From contig NZ_AP019536.1 in the NCBI RefSeq assembly GCF_018324385.1, positions 2,294,001 to 2,358,000 on the forward strand: 64,000 nucleotides of DNA. Reading direction: 5' to 3'. The notes under the pieces are model-generated. The model had not been told where the DNA came from and searched no databases. It worked only from the letters and a program-made list of their open reading frames with translations. This DNA is from Ferrigenium kumadai. GTDB lineage: Bacteria > Pseudomonadota > Gammaproteobacteria > Burkholderiales > Gallionellaceae. The position numbers and the translations under genes were made by a program. Below are positions 45,202 to 54,150 of the stretch, one piece after another; within the stretch, counting starts at the first letter, position 1, and each line of letters opens with the position of its first letter.

Positions 45202-46116
45202 CTATGCCGCCAACGGCCCGGACCGATCAGACCGGTCCGGCTCCGTCTCCATGAACCCTGGAAAACCGAAATAGTGTCCCTGCAGCAGGTCCACTCCTGC
45301 ATTCCTGGCGATCTCGGCTTGCTGTTCGGTTTCGATATGCTGGGCGATCACTTGCGTGCCGGCCTCATGGAACAGGCTCACCAGCCGATGCAATATCAGC
45401 GCGGCGGCAGTTCCGCTTTCCGCCTGGCGAATCACCTCGCCGTCCAGCTTGACGAAATCCGGCCTCAAGTCGAGCACTCTGGTCAGCCAGGGAAGTCCGC
45501 CGATGGAAGCCGGTTTGTCCCACCCCGCTCGGGGATGGAACAGCTTGTCTAGCGCACTATGTCCGGAACCGAAGTTGTCCACTGCGATCCGGTAGCCCAC
45601 GCTGCGGTAATTGTTTACCGCCTCTTCCAGCCGAGCGTCATCCTTCACCGCAGACTCCGTGATCTCGATCACAACTTGCGTGATCGGCACCGAGTAGTAA
45701 TGCAATATCTGCTCGAAGGTTCGCCCATGGTCGCTGACGCTGGTCAACAACTGCGGATGCACGTTCAGGAAGAGCAACTCACGCTGATCAAATGCGTTTG
45801 CGTGATTCAGCAGGTGGATGGTGCGCACCAGCCGGTCGAACTGCACCAGCTTTTGCGACTCCACGGCAAGATCGAAAGCTTTGTTTGGCAGCAGCTCGCC
45901 TGTCGCATCCGATGAGGCACGTAACAGGGCCTCGCGTCCTATGACAGCCCCATCGAGCTTTACGATAGGCTGAAAAACACTGGCCAGACGCAATCCAAGG
46001 CAAGTACACACCAGCCCTTGTTGCCGTGTCTTCATCAGGGCATGTTCATCGAGATCGAGGAACAGGTTGATTCCAAGCATGCGTTTCAGATCGGCAAGAT
46101 CGAGCTGGTGTGTCAT
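45202..46116 (-). CDS. Degenerate EAL protein paired with sulfate-binding protein
   Basis: 304 residues, soluble, a clear paralogue of the EAL protein at 22253-23077 with the same N-terminal helix and the shared stretch LLFLNVHP. E62 (EAL), N118, E151, D180 and K223 remain. But the second aspartate of DDFG is N181, and the catalytic glutamate of the late AEGxE motif is Q259. It therefore probably binds c-di-GMP without cutting it. An insertion of about 14 residues (195-210) lies after loop 6. ATG with AGGGGATG site, 8 bases after the sulfate-binding protein. Confidence 0.86.
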   Translation of the reverse strand: MTHQLDLADLKRMLGINLFLDLDEHALMKTRQQGLVCTCLGLRLASVFQPIVKLDGAVIGREALLRASSDATGELLPNKAFDLAVESQKLVQFDRLVRTIHLLNHANAFDQRELLFLNVHPQLLTSVSDHGRTFEQILHYYSVPITQVVIEITESAVKDDARLEEAVNNYRSVGYRIAVDNFGSGHSALDKLFHPRAGWDKPASIGGLPWLTRVLDLRPDFVKLDGEVIRQAESGTAAALILHRLVSLFHEAGTQVIAQHIETEQQAEIARNAGVDLLQGHYFGFPGFMETEPDRSDRSGPLAA

Positions 46117-46124
46117 GTCATCCC

Positions 46125-47135
46125 CTACTTCTTGGTGTAAATCTGGTCAAACACGCCGCCATCGGCGAAGTGAGTCTTCTGCGTGTTGGTCCAGCCGCCG
46201 AATACCTTGTCGATGGTGATCAGCTTCAATTTGGGGAACTGCTTCGCATACTTCTTGGCCACCTTTTCATCGGTCGGACGGTAGAAGTTCTTCGCAGCGA
46301 TCTCCTGGCCTTCCGGCGAATACAGGTATTCGAGGTAAGCCTGGGCGACCTTGCGGGTGCCGTGCTTGTCGACATTCTTGTCCACCACGGTCACAGGCGG
46401 CTCGGCCAGGATGCTTTGCGACGGGAACACCACGTCGAACTTGTCTTCGCCGAATTCCTTCTTCACCAGGTAGGCTTCGTTTTCCCAGGTGATCAGCACG
46501 TCGCCGATGCCGCGCTCGGAGAAGGTGACGGTCGAACCGCGCGCGCCGGAGTCCAGCACGGGCACGTTGCCGTACAGCTTGGCCACGAATTCCTGTGCCT
46601 TGCTTTGGTCGCCCTTGTTCTTGTCCAGCGCGTAGCCCCAGGCTGCCAGGTAGTTCCAGCGCGCGCCGCCGGAAGTCTTGGGATTCGGCGTGATCACGGC
46701 TACGCCGGGCTTGACCAAGTCGCCCCAGTCCTTGATGTTCTTCGGATTGCCCTTGCGCACCAGCAGCACGATGGTCGAAGTGTAAGGTGAGCTGTTCAGC
46801 TTCAGGCGCGATTGCCAGTTGGCAGGAACCAGTTCGCCGTTCTTGTTCAACGCGTCGATGTCGGCAGCCAGCGCCAGGGTGGCGACGTCAGCTTCCAGCC
46901 CGTCGATGATGGAACGCGCCTGCTTGCCGGAACCGCCATGCGAGGCCTTGACCACCACGTCGTCGCCGGTCTTGGCTTTCCAGTACTTGGCGAATGCGGC
47001 GTTGTACTCCTGATAGAGTTCGCGAGTGGGATCGTAGGACACGTTCAGCAGCTTGATTTCCGCTGCCTGAGCGAAGGGGGTTGCCACCGACAGCAGCGCG
47101 GCCAGCAACGACGAAATGACGAAAGTCTTTTTCAT
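46125..47135 (-). CDS. sbp: Periplasmic sulfate-binding protein (copy 2)
   Basis: 336 residues, signal peptide ending AQA-A at about 24. Motifs [30 protein letters not shown] and [17 protein letters not shown] are those of ordinary Sbp, closer to the enteric protein than copy 1. No permease gene is adjacent, so it must serve CysTWA encoded 24 kb away or act as a sensor with its EAL partner. A divergent VanZ-like gene starts about 190 bases upstream. Confidence 0.92.
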   Translation of the reverse strand: MKKTFVISSLLAALLSVATPFAQAAEIKLLNVSYDPTRELYQEYNAAFAKYWKAKTGDDVVVKASHGGSGKQARSIIDGLEADVATLALAADIDALNKNGELVPANWQSRLKLNSSPYTSTIVLLVRKGNPKNIKDWGDLVKPGVAVITPNPKTSGGARWNYLAAWGYALDKNKGDQSKAQEFVAKLYGNVPVLDSGARGSTVTFSERGIGDVLITWENEAYLVKKEFGEDKFDVVFPSQSILAEPPVTVVDKNVDKHGTRKVAQAYLEYLYSPEGQEIAAKNFYRPTDEKVAKKYAKQFPKLKLITIDKVFGGWTNTQKTHFADGGVFDQIYTKK

Positions 47136-47327
47136 GAGATGAACTCCATTGTAATTATCTAAAATTGATCACGAGATTGAATTCGCGATGGGCGCATCCT
47201 AGGGACGCCGCCTCATTCCGTGAAATAATTAGTTTTCGATTGGTTATCTGTTTTTTGAATATACGGCATGGCCCGCCCCTGGCGCCGTGTTGACACCCCT
47301 GCCGATTTCGCCAACACTCCGCTGCCC

Positions 47328-48398
47328 ATGAAAGAGATCTTCATCACCGAAACCCGCGCGCGGCTGCGCACCTGGCTGGCGCTCGGCTATGTGCTGTTCA
47401 TCGTCTATGCCAGCCTGTCGCCGTTCTCCGGCTGGCAGGAGCAGGGACTGGATTTCGCCGAGGTGCTGGGCTCACCGTTGCGCCTGACCTATACCGCGTT
47501 CGACGCGACGATCAACCTGCTGTCTTACCTGCCCGTCGGCCTGCTGATCGGCCTGGCATTGCGGGCGCGGCTTAATGCCACGGCGAGCGTGATCATCAGC
47601 CTGGGGCTGGGCATCGCGCTGTCGGCGAGCATGGAGTATCTGCAGATGTACCTGCCCTCGCGCATCAGCTCGAACACCGATCTGCTGACCAACAGCCTCG
47701 GCACGCTGATCGGCGCTTTGCTGGCGGTGAGCATCACCTCGTGGCCCTGGCTGTTCTCGCGCCTGCTGCACTGGCGCAGCAGGCTGTTCCATCACGGCAA
47801 GGAGATGGATTTCGGCCTCGCGCTGCTGGTGTTGTGGATGTTCGGGCAGATCAACCCTTCGCTGCCGATGCTGGGTAACGTGTTCATCAGTGAAGTCGCG
47901 CGCCAGCCCTTCGCCGTCCCTGCGCCCGCGCCGTTCGACCCGTGGGAAAGCGGCGCGGTCACGCTGAACCTGCTGATGCTGGGCACCCTGCTGCTGACCT
48001 TGCTGCGCGTGCCGCGCAACGTCACCACCGCATTGCTGGTGGTGCTGAGCACGGTCGCGCTGGCGAAGTTCGTCACGGCCGCGATGTTGCTGAAATCCTG
48101 GGCACTGCTGCTGTGGATCAACGGCGAAGCGATGGTGGGCATGCTGCTGGGGATGCTGTTGCTGATTGCAGTGATGTGGCTGCCGCGCGCCGCAGCGATC
48201 ACGCTCGGCGCACTGGCGGCGGTCGGCCATTTCATCATCGCGAATTTCGTCTCCGACCAGAACTCGCCCGCTGCCGCGGCTTCGATCTATCACTGGCACT
48301 ACGGCCACCTGCTCAACTACAACGGCCTGGCACAGACCATCACTTTGGCATTTCCCCTGCTGCTGCTGTGGCATCTCTGGCGCATCAAAAAAGTATAA
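47328..48398 (+). CDS. VanZ-like integral membrane protein
   Basis: 356 residues with about nine membrane segments. The first half matches the VanZ family (YVLFIVYASLSPFSGW, NLLSYLPVGLLIGL, EYLQMYLPSR, SNTDLLTNSLGTLIG). VanZ gives low-level teicoplanin resistance in enterococci, but relatives in Proteobacteria have no known role. The start is uncertain: the ATG at 47328 fits the hydrophobic profile, and one at 47268 would add 20 residues. Neither has a clear ribosome site. Confidence 0.8.
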   Translation: MKEIFITETRARLRTWLALGYVLFIVYASLSPFSGWQEQGLDFAEVLGSPLRLTYTAFDATINLLSYLPVGLLIGLALRARLNATASVIISLGLGIALSASMEYLQMYLPSRISSNTDLLTNSLGTLIGALLAVSITSWPWLFSRLLHWRSRLFHHGKEMDFGLALLVLWMFGQINPSLPMLGNVFISEVARQPFAVPAPAPFDPWESGAVTLNLLMLGTLLLTLLRVPRNVTTALLVVLSTVALAKFVTAAMLLKSWALLLWINGEAMVGMLLGMLLLIAVMWLPRAAAITLGALAAVGHFIIANFVSDQNSPAAAASIYHWHYGHLLNYNGLAQTITLAFPLLLLWHLWRIKKV

Positions 48399-48429
48399 TC
48401 CCGCCTTATTCAATCCCCCGGAGCATGCC

Positions 48430-48741
48430 ATGAGCTTTTTCGACAAGCACGTATTCTTCTGCACCCATCAGCGCGAGGACGGCAGCGACTGCTGCAACAA
48501 CCACGGCGCGCAGAAGGCGCGCGACTACGTGAAGAACAAGGTGAAGGAACTCGGCATCTCGACGCGTCACAACAACATCCGCATCAACAGCGCCGGCTGC
48601 ATGGACCGCTGCGACGAAGGCCCGGTGATCGTGGTCTATCCCGAAGGTACTTGGTACACCTATGTGGACGAAAGCGACCTCGACGAGATCATCGAGGAGC
48701 ACCTGAAGAACGGCCGCGTGGTCGAGCGCCTGAAGATCTGA
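48430..48741 (+). CDS. Thioredoxin-like [2Fe-2S] ferredoxin
   Basis: 103 residues. Cysteines C11, C21 or C22, C57 and C61 fit the C-x(9-12)-C ... C-x3-C pattern of thioredoxin-fold [2Fe-2S] ferredoxins (GCMDRC). The C-terminal HLKNGRVVERL is typical. Its stop shares a base with the next ATG (TGATG). Confidence 0.92.
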   Translation: MSFFDKHVFFCTHQREDGSDCCNNHGAQKARDYVKNKVKELGISTRHNNIRINSAGCMDRCDEGPVIVVYPEGTWYTYVDESDLDEIIEEHLKNGRVVERLKI

Positions 48742-49361
48742 TGCCAGCACAGCACAAGCTCGTTTTCGCCGGAGCCGCCGGCCAGCTCGAAGGCGTGTTG
48801 CACCTGCCGGACGATGCGCCGCAGGCCGTTGCCGTGGTCGCGCACCCGCTGCCGACCATGGGTGGCACCATGGAAAACAAGGTGGTCACCACGCTGGCCA
48901 AGACTTTCGTTGAATTGGGCTACGCCGCGCTGCGCTTCAACTTCCGGGGCGTGGGCAACAGCGCGGGCGAATTCGACAGCGGCAACGGCGAGGTGGAGGA
49001 CGTGCTCGCGGCGGTACGACATGTGCGCGACGAGTTCGGGCATCTGCCACTGATACTTTCCGGCTTTTCCTTCGGCGGCTACGTGCAGGCGCGCGCTGCG
49101 CAACATCTGCACCCGCAGCCGCACAAGCTGGTGCTGGTTGCGCCCGCGGTAGGGCGTTTCGCCATGCCGCACGTACCGCACAACACACTGGTGCTGCATG
49201 GCGAACAGGACGAGGTTATCCCGCTGGCCGAGGCATTCGACTGGGCGCGTCCGCAGCACCTGCCCATCGTGGTACTGCCCGAGGCGGGACATTTCTTCCA
49301 CGGGCGGCTGAACCAGCTCAAGCAGATCGTGCTGCACGAATTCCACGGATGCCGCATATGA
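48741..49361 (+). CDS. Alpha/beta hydrolase
   Basis: 206 residues, soluble. Nucleophile elbow GFSFGG (S110), oxyanion region [15 protein letters not shown], and a final histidine in PEAGHFFHG; an aspartate lies in LHGEQDEV. It belongs to the small hydrolases annotated as DUF-type or dienelactone-hydrolase-like; substrate unknown. The frame is open upstream, but the ATG at 48741 coupled to the ferredoxin stop is the sensible start. Confidence 0.85.
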   Translation: MPAQHKLVFAGAAGQLEGVLHLPDDAPQAVAVVAHPLPTMGGTMENKVVTTLAKTFVELGYAALRFNFRGVGNSAGEFDSGNGEVEDVLAAVRHVRDEFGHLPLILSGFSFGGYVQARAAQHLHPQPHKLVLVAPAVGRFAMPHVPHNTLVLHGEQDEVIPLAEAFDWARPQHLPIVVLPEAGHFFHGRLNQLKQIVLHEFHGCRI

Positions 49362-50272
49362 ACTCCGTCATCAAGGCCGAAGGGCTGATCAAGAGCTACG
49401 GCGGCCAGCGCGTGGTGGACGGCGTCAGCCTCGACATCCGCCGCGGCGAGTGCTTCGGCCTGCTGGGTCCTAACGGCGCGGGCAAGACCACCACGCTGCG
49501 CCTGCTGCTCGGCCTGATCGCGCCGGACGGCGGCAAGCTCGAATTGCTCAATCATGAGGTGCCCCGGCACGCGCGCGAAGCGCGCCTGCGCGTCGGCGTC
49601 GTTCCGCAGATGGACAACCTCGATCCGGACTTCACTGTCACCGAGAATCTGATGGTGTACGGACGCTACTTCGGAATGAGCGACAGCGCCATCGAGGCAC
49701 GCATCCCGGCGCTGCTGGAATTTGCCAGCCTCACCGGCAAGCGCGATGCTCGGGTGCCGACGCTGTCCGGCGGCATGAAGCGGCGCCTGACGCTGGCGCG
49801 CGCGCTGGTGAACGACCCCGACGTCATCTTCCTCGACGAGCCCACCACCGGCCTCGACCCGCAGGCGCGTCACCTGATCTGGCAACGCCTGCGCGAGCTG
49901 ACCTCGCAGGGCAAGACGCTGCTGCTCACCACGCACTTCATGGACGAGGCCGAGCGCCTGTGCCACCGCCTCGCCGTGATGGATAACGGCCGTATCATCA
50001 GCCAGGGCACGCCGCGCGAGCTCATCGAACGCAACATCGAGCCGCAGGTGGTCGAGGTGTTCGGCGAGCACGCCACGGCCTGGGCGAATGAGCATGCGGG
50101 CCATCATGCGCAACGTTTCGAAGTGAGCGGTGAGACGGCATTCTGCTATGTGGAGGACGCGCAGCCGTTGCTGCTGGAATTGCAGCAGCAGCCACAGCTG
50201 CGCTACCTGCACCGCCCGGCGAATCTTGAAGACGTGTTCCTGAAGCTGACGGGCCGAGAGATGCGGGAATAA
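49358..50272 (+). CDS. ABC-2 exporter ATPase, NodI-like
   Basis: 304 residues. Walker [10 protein letters not shown] (37-45), signature LSGGMKRR, Walker [15 protein letters not shown]. The C-terminal part (after about 220) is the NodI/DrrA type. In rhizobia NodIJ exports Nod factors, but similar pairs are widespread in Betaproteobacteria with unknown cargo. The ATG at 49358 overlaps the hydrolase stop (ATGA); one at 49349 is also possible. Confidence 0.9.
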   Translation: MNSVIKAEGLIKSYGGQRVVDGVSLDIRRGECFGLLGPNGAGKTTTLRLLLGLIAPDGGKLELLNHEVPRHAREARLRVGVVPQMDNLDPDFTVTENLMVYGRYFGMSDSAIEARIPALLEFASLTGKRDARVPTLSGGMKRRLTLARALVNDPDVIFLDEPTTGLDPQARHLIWQRLRELTSQGKTLLLTTHFMDEAERLCHRLAVMDNGRIISQGTPRELIERNIEPQVVEVFGEHATAWANEHAGHHAQRFEVSGETAFCYVEDAQPLLLELQQQPQLRYLHRPANLEDVFLKLTGREMRE

Positions 50273-50285
50273 CAGGAATATCGAA

Positions 50286-51071
50286 ATGAAACTTTCCCAT
50301 TTTTCCTTGCCGCGCCCCAGCCTGCGCTTCATCCCCATCTGGCGGCGCAACTTCCTGGTGTGGAAGAAGATGGCCGGCTCGTCGATCATCGGCCATCTCG
50401 CCGATCCGGTGATCTACATGCTGGGCCTGGGCTACGGCCTGGGCGGCATGCTGCCGGAGGTCGGGGGCATGTCCTACATCGCCTTCCTCGCTGCGGGGAC
50501 GGTGTGCTACAGCACCATGAACAGCGCGACCTTCGAATCGCTGTATTCCGGCTTCGCGCGCATGTACGAGCAGCGCACCTGGGAGGCGATCCTCAACACG
50601 CCAATCACACTGGACGACATCGTTTTCTCGGAGATCGTCTGGGCAGCCAGCAAAAGCCTGCTTTCCGGGCTGGCCGTGCTGGCGGTGATCTGGCTGCTGG
50701 GACTGTCGCATTCGGCACTGACGCTCTGGCTCATCCCCCTCGCGCTGCTGGTCGGCCTGTGTTTCGCCTCGCTCGGGCTGATCATGACCGCCTTAGCACC
50801 CGGTTACGACTTCTTCATGTACTACTTCACGCTGGTGATCACGCCGATGGTGCTATTATGCGGCGTGTTTTTTCCGGTCGACCAGTTGCCGCCGGCGCTG
50901 CAAAGCGTGTCCTCCGTACTTCCGCTGACGCATGCCGTCGACATCGCGCGCCCCCTGCTGAAAGAAGCGATTCCCGCGAACTGGCTGCTGCACGCCGGTG
51001 TCTTATTCGGCTACTCGCTGCTGGGCTTCTATCTGTCGCTGGCGCTGTTCAGGAAAAGACTTTCTCAGTAA
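50286..51071 (+). CDS. ABC-2 exporter permease, NodJ-like
   Basis: 261 residues with about six membrane segments. NodJ-type motifs: RNFLVWKK, AAGTVCYSTMNSATFES, YEQRTWEAILNTPI and a LCGVFFPVDQLP segment. Partner of the ATPase gene 13 bases upstream. A MITE-like element begins 9 bases after its stop. Confidence 0.88.
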   Translation: MKLSHFSLPRPSLRFIPIWRRNFLVWKKMAGSSIIGHLADPVIYMLGLGYGLGGMLPEVGGMSYIAFLAAGTVCYSTMNSATFESLYSGFARMYEQRTWEAILNTPITLDDIVFSEIVWAASKSLLSGLAVLAVIWLLGLSHSALTLWLIPLALLVGLCFASLGLIMTALAPGYDFFMYYFTLVITPMVLLCGVFFPVDQLPPALQSVSSVLPLTHAVDIARPLLKEAIPANWLLHAGVLFGYSLLGFYLSLALFRKRLSQ

Positions 51072-51080
51072 AAATAGCCG

Positions 51081-51260
51081 AAACACCTCTAGAAATTCGT
51101 TTTGCGGGATGAAGCGCCAGGAGCCGCGCAGCGAACGACGAGGCATATCGGATAGATAGACGAGGAGTGAGCGAGCACGCGACAACGCGATTCGCCCGGA
51201 ATGATTTAAGCAGGCAATCCGCGTAGCGGATGCTCGCAAAACAAATTTATAGAGGTGTTT
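51081..51260 (+). mobile_element. MITE-like element, copy A
   Basis: 180 bases bounded by near-perfect 28-base inverted ends: AAACACCTCTAGAAATTCG on the left, and the reverse complement of the right end begins AAACACCTCTATAAATTTG; both continue TTTTGCG. The interior closely matches copy B at 53996-54139 (opposite strand), with about 38 extra bases near the right. No coding capacity. The right end supplies AGAGGTG, the apparent ribosome site of hemJ, whose ATG starts two bases later. Confidence 0.75.
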
Positions 51261-51261
51261 T

Positions 51262-51672
51262 ATGCTGTGGGTCAAATCGTTTCATATCATCTTCGTGGTC
51301 AGCTGGTTCGCCGGCCTGTTCTACCTGCCGCGCATCTTCGTCAACCATGCGATGGCAACCGAGCCCGCCGAGATCGCGCGGCTGAAGCTGATGGAGCGCA
51401 AGCTGTACCGATTCGTCACACCCATCGGCGCACTCGCGATCATCTTCGGTTTCTGGCTGTGGTTCGGCTACGGCTTTTCCGGCGGCTGGCTGCATGCGAA
51501 GACCACACTGGTGGTGCTGCTCGTCGGCTACCATTTCTACTGCGGCCATCTGGTGAAGCAGTTCGCCGAAGACCGCAACACGCGCAGCCATGTGTTCTAC
51601 CGTTTCTTCAATGAAGTGCCGGTACTGATCCTGGTTGCGGTCGTCATCCTCGCCGTCGTCAAACCCTTCTGA
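51262..51672 (+). CDS. hemJ: Protoporphyrinogen IX oxidase HemJ
   Basis: Membrane enzyme of heme synthesis (UPF0093/CopD-like family), which uses a conserved histidine and lysine and b-type heme. 136 residues, four membrane segments, with H8 in WVKSFHIIFVVSWFAGLFYLP and the lysine in LHAKTT. It is preceded directly by a MITE-like element that appears to provide its ribosome site, and is followed after 3 bases by an RNA methyltransferase gene. Confidence 0.88.
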   Translation: MLWVKSFHIIFVVSWFAGLFYLPRIFVNHAMATEPAEIARLKLMERKLYRFVTPIGALAIIFGFWLWFGYGFSGGWLHAKTTLVVLLVGYHFYCGHLVKQFAEDRNTRSHVFYRFFNEVPVLILVAVVILAVVKPF

Positions 51673-51675
51673 CCT

Positions 51676-52815
51676 ATGCCCGACTTTTTCGCCCCCTGCC
51701 CCCGCGGCCTCGAAGCTTTATTGCGCACCGACCTTGAATCGATGGGCGCGCAGAACGTGCGCGCCATCGAAGGCGGCGTTCACTTCACCGGAGACTGGAC
51801 GCTGTGCTACCGCGCCAACCTGGAAAGCCGCGTCGCCAGCCGCATCCTGTGGCGCGTGAAAGAGACGCGATACCGCAGCGAACAGGATGTCTACAAGGCG
51901 GTGTTCGAGCTGCAATGGCAGCGCTGGTTCGACGTGGGCAACACCATCCGCGTGAACACCACGGCGATACGCTGCCCGCTGAAGAGCCTGGAATTCATCA
52001 CCCTGCTGGTCAAGGATGCGGTGTGCGACCGCTTCCGCGCGCACTGCAACGAGCGTCCGAGCGTGGACACGCTGGAACCCGACGTGCGCATCCATGTGTT
52101 CATCGAAGACGACAATCTGATGCTGTATCTCGACACCTCGGGCGATGCGCTGTTCAAGCGCGGCGTGCGGTCGCACACCAACATCGCCCCCATCCGAGAG
52201 AACCTCGCGGCGGGCATCCTGCGCATGACCGGCTGGCAGCCCGGCACACCGCTGCTCGACCCGATGTGCGGCAGCGGCACGTTCCTGATCGAGGCGGCAC
52301 AGATGTCGCTGAACATCCAGCCCGGCATCGCGCGCCGTTTCGCCTTCGAGAAACTGAAGAACTTCGATGCGGCGAAATGGAAGCAGATGCGCGAGCAGGC
52401 CATCGCCGCCCAGCTGCCGGTCAAGCCGCTGGAGATCTACGGCAGCGACCTGTACGGCGACGCGCTGAAGACCGCATCGCGCAACCTGCAGGAAGCAGGG
52501 TTGGCGGAATGCGTGCAGCTCAAGCAGGCCAACGTGCTGGAGATAACCCCGCCCGCGGAACAAGGCACGCTGGTGGCGAACCTGCCCTACGGCGAGCGCA
52601 TGGGCGAGTTGGATGAACTGGCGGAGCTTTACCCAAAGCTCGGCGACGCGCTGAAGAAAAAATTCGGCGGCTGGACGGCTTACCTGTTCACCGCCGACAA
52701 GGCCATCCTGAAACTGATGCGCCTGTCGCCCTCGAAGCGCATCCCGCTGTTCAACGGCCCGATCGAATGCCGTTTGCTGGAATACAAGATCGTGGCGGGC
52801 AGCAACCGCAAATGA
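51676..52815 (+). CDS. THUMP-domain 23S rRNA methyltransferase (RlmL N-half type)
   Basis: 379 residues: ferredoxin-like and THUMP region (about 1-155), then a Rossmann methyltransferase with DPMCGSGTFLIEA and the adenine N6/guanine N2 motif ANLPYGER. It matches the domain of RlmL that methylates G2445 of 23S rRNA; the second RlmL domain (RlmK) is missing, as in many non-enteric bacteria. Followed by a terminator. Confidence 0.88.
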   Translation: MPDFFAPCPRGLEALLRTDLESMGAQNVRAIEGGVHFTGDWTLCYRANLESRVASRILWRVKETRYRSEQDVYKAVFELQWQRWFDVGNTIRVNTTAIRCPLKSLEFITLLVKDAVCDRFRAHCNERPSVDTLEPDVRIHVFIEDDNLMLYLDTSGDALFKRGVRSHTNIAPIRENLAAGILRMTGWQPGTPLLDPMCGSGTFLIEAAQMSLNIQPGIARRFAFEKLKNFDAAKWKQMREQAIAAQLPVKPLEIYGSDLYGDALKTASRNLQEAGLAECVQLKQANVLEITPPAEQGTLVANLPYGERMGELDELAELYPKLGDALKKKFGGWTAYLFTADKAILKLMRLSPSKRIPLFNGPIECRLLEYKIVAGSNRK

Positions 52816-52842
52816 AAAAGCCGCGCGATGCGCGGCTTTTTT
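52815..52842. terminator. Bidirectional rho-independent terminator
   Basis: Stem GCCGCGC (52820-52826) / GCGCGGC (52830-52836), 3-base loop, flanked by AAAAA and TTTTTT. It serves the convergent rlmL-like and pilU genes. Confidence 0.93.
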
Positions 52843-52857
52843 GTGGAGCCCGTTTCA

Positions 52858-53994
52858 TCAGGTGAGCTTCAGATTCTCTGTACCGCCCATCACATCGCGG
52901 TCCATCGCGTTCTTGCTCTCCAGCTTGATGCGCAGGCGCAGGTCGTTGACCGAGTCGGCGTTCTTCAACGCCTCTTCGTAGGAGATCTTGTCCTCCTCGA
53001 ACAGGTCGAACAATGCCTGATCGAAGGTCTGCATGCCCAGCTCGCGCGACTTGGCCATCACGCCCTTGATGGCATGCACCTCGCCCTTGAAGATCAGGTC
53101 TGCGATCAGCGGCGAGTTGAGCAAGATCTCCATCGCGGCGGCGCGTCCGACGCCGTCCTTCTTCGGGATCAGACGTTGCGAGATCAGCGATTTGACGTTG
53201 AGCGAGAGGTCCATCAGCAGTTGCTCACGCCGCTCTTCCGGGAAGAAGTTGATGATGCGGTCGAGCGCCTGGTTGGCGCTGTTGGCGTGCAGCGTGGCCA
53301 TACACAGGTGGCCGGTCTCGGCAAAGGCGACGGCGTATTCCATGGTCTCGCGGTCGCGGATCTCGCCGATCAGGATCACGTCCGGTGCCTGGCGCAGGGT
53401 GTTCTTCAGCGCATTGTGCCAGTTCTCCGTATCCACGCCGACCTCGCGGTGGGTGATGATGCAGTTGGCGTGCTCGTGCACGTATTCCACCGGGTCTTCG
53501 ATGGTGATGATGTGGCCGTAACTGTTCCTGTTGCGGTGGCCCAGCATCGCCGCGAGCGTGGTGGATTTGCCCGAGCCGGTGGCGCCGACCAGGATCACCA
53601 AGCCACGCTTGGTCATCACGATGTCCTTCAGCACCGGCGGCAGCCCCATCGCGTCGAGATCTGGGATCTTGGTGGTGATGGTACGCAGCACCATGCCGAC
53701 GCGCTGCTGCTGCATGAACACGTTGACGCGGAAGCGCCCGATGCCGGGCGGACTGATGGCGAAGTTGCACTCGTGCGTCGCCTCGAACTCGGCCGCCTGG
53801 CGGTCGTTCATGATGCTTCGCACCAGTTCCTGAGTGTGCTGTGCCGTCAGCGCCTGATTGGAGACCGGCGTCATCTTGCCGTCCACCTTGAACGCAGGCG
53901 GAAAGCCGGCGGTGATGAACAAGTCGGATGCCTTCTTGCTGATCATACCGCGCAGCAGGTTATGGATAAGCTCGGTGGCTTGGTCTCTTTCCAT
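52858..53994 (-). CDS. pilU: Type IV pilus retraction ATPase PilU
   Basis: PilT paralogue that assists pilus retraction. 378 residues, Walker A GATGSGKST (137-145), Asp box IITIEDPVEYVHEH, Walker B DVILIGEIRDRETME and His box GHLCMATLHANSANQ. Its length and the C-terminal tail distinguish it from PilT, which lies just upstream. A MITE-like element sits between them, and its end carries the AGGGG that appears to be this gene's ribosome site. Confidence 0.94.
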   Translation of the reverse strand: MERDQATELIHNLLRGMISKKASDLFITAGFPPAFKVDGKMTPVSNQALTAQHTQELVRSIMNDRQAAEFEATHECNFAISPPGIGRFRVNVFMQQQRVGMVLRTITTKIPDLDAMGLPPVLKDIVMTKRGLVILVGATGSGKSTTLAAMLGHRNRNSYGHIITIEDPVEYVHEHANCIITHREVGVDTENWHNALKNTLRQAPDVILIGEIRDRETMEYAVAFAETGHLCMATLHANSANQALDRIINFFPEERREQLLMDLSLNVKSLISQRLIPKKDGVGRAAAMEILLNSPLIADLIFKGEVHAIKGVMAKSRELGMQTFDQALFDLFEEDKISYEEALKNADSVNDLRLRIKLESKNAMDRDVMGGTENLKLT

Positions 53995-53995
53995 T

Positions 53996-54139
53996 GTGAT
54001 ACCCCTATAAATTTGTTTTGCGAGCGGATCGCTGTGTCGCGTGCTCGCTCATTCCTCGTCTATCCGACAGATATGCCTCGTCATTCGCTGCGCGGCTCCT
54101 TGCGCTCCATCCCGCAAAACAAATTTCTAGAGGCATCAC
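53996..54139 (-). mobile_element. MITE-like element, copy B
   Basis: 144 bases between pilT and pilU, in opposite orientation to copy A. The inverted ends read GTGATACCCCTATAAATTTG on the left and, reverse-complemented, GTGATGCCTCTAGAAATTTG on the right, both continuing TTTTGCG. Shared interior blocks with copy A include GGAGCCGCGCAGCGAA and GAGCGAGCACGCGACA. No ORF of its own. Confidence 0.75.
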
Positions 54140-54150
54140 TCATGGAACAC

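Noticed and set aside
45202..46116. Reading the second EAL protein as an active phosphodiesterase
   Set aside because: N181 and Q259 replace residues needed for catalysis, so activity is unlikely.
51003..51275. 90-residue minus-strand ORF across copy A of the MITE-like element
   Set aside because: Its peptide resembles one read through copy B only because the DNA is repeated; both are non-coding by position.
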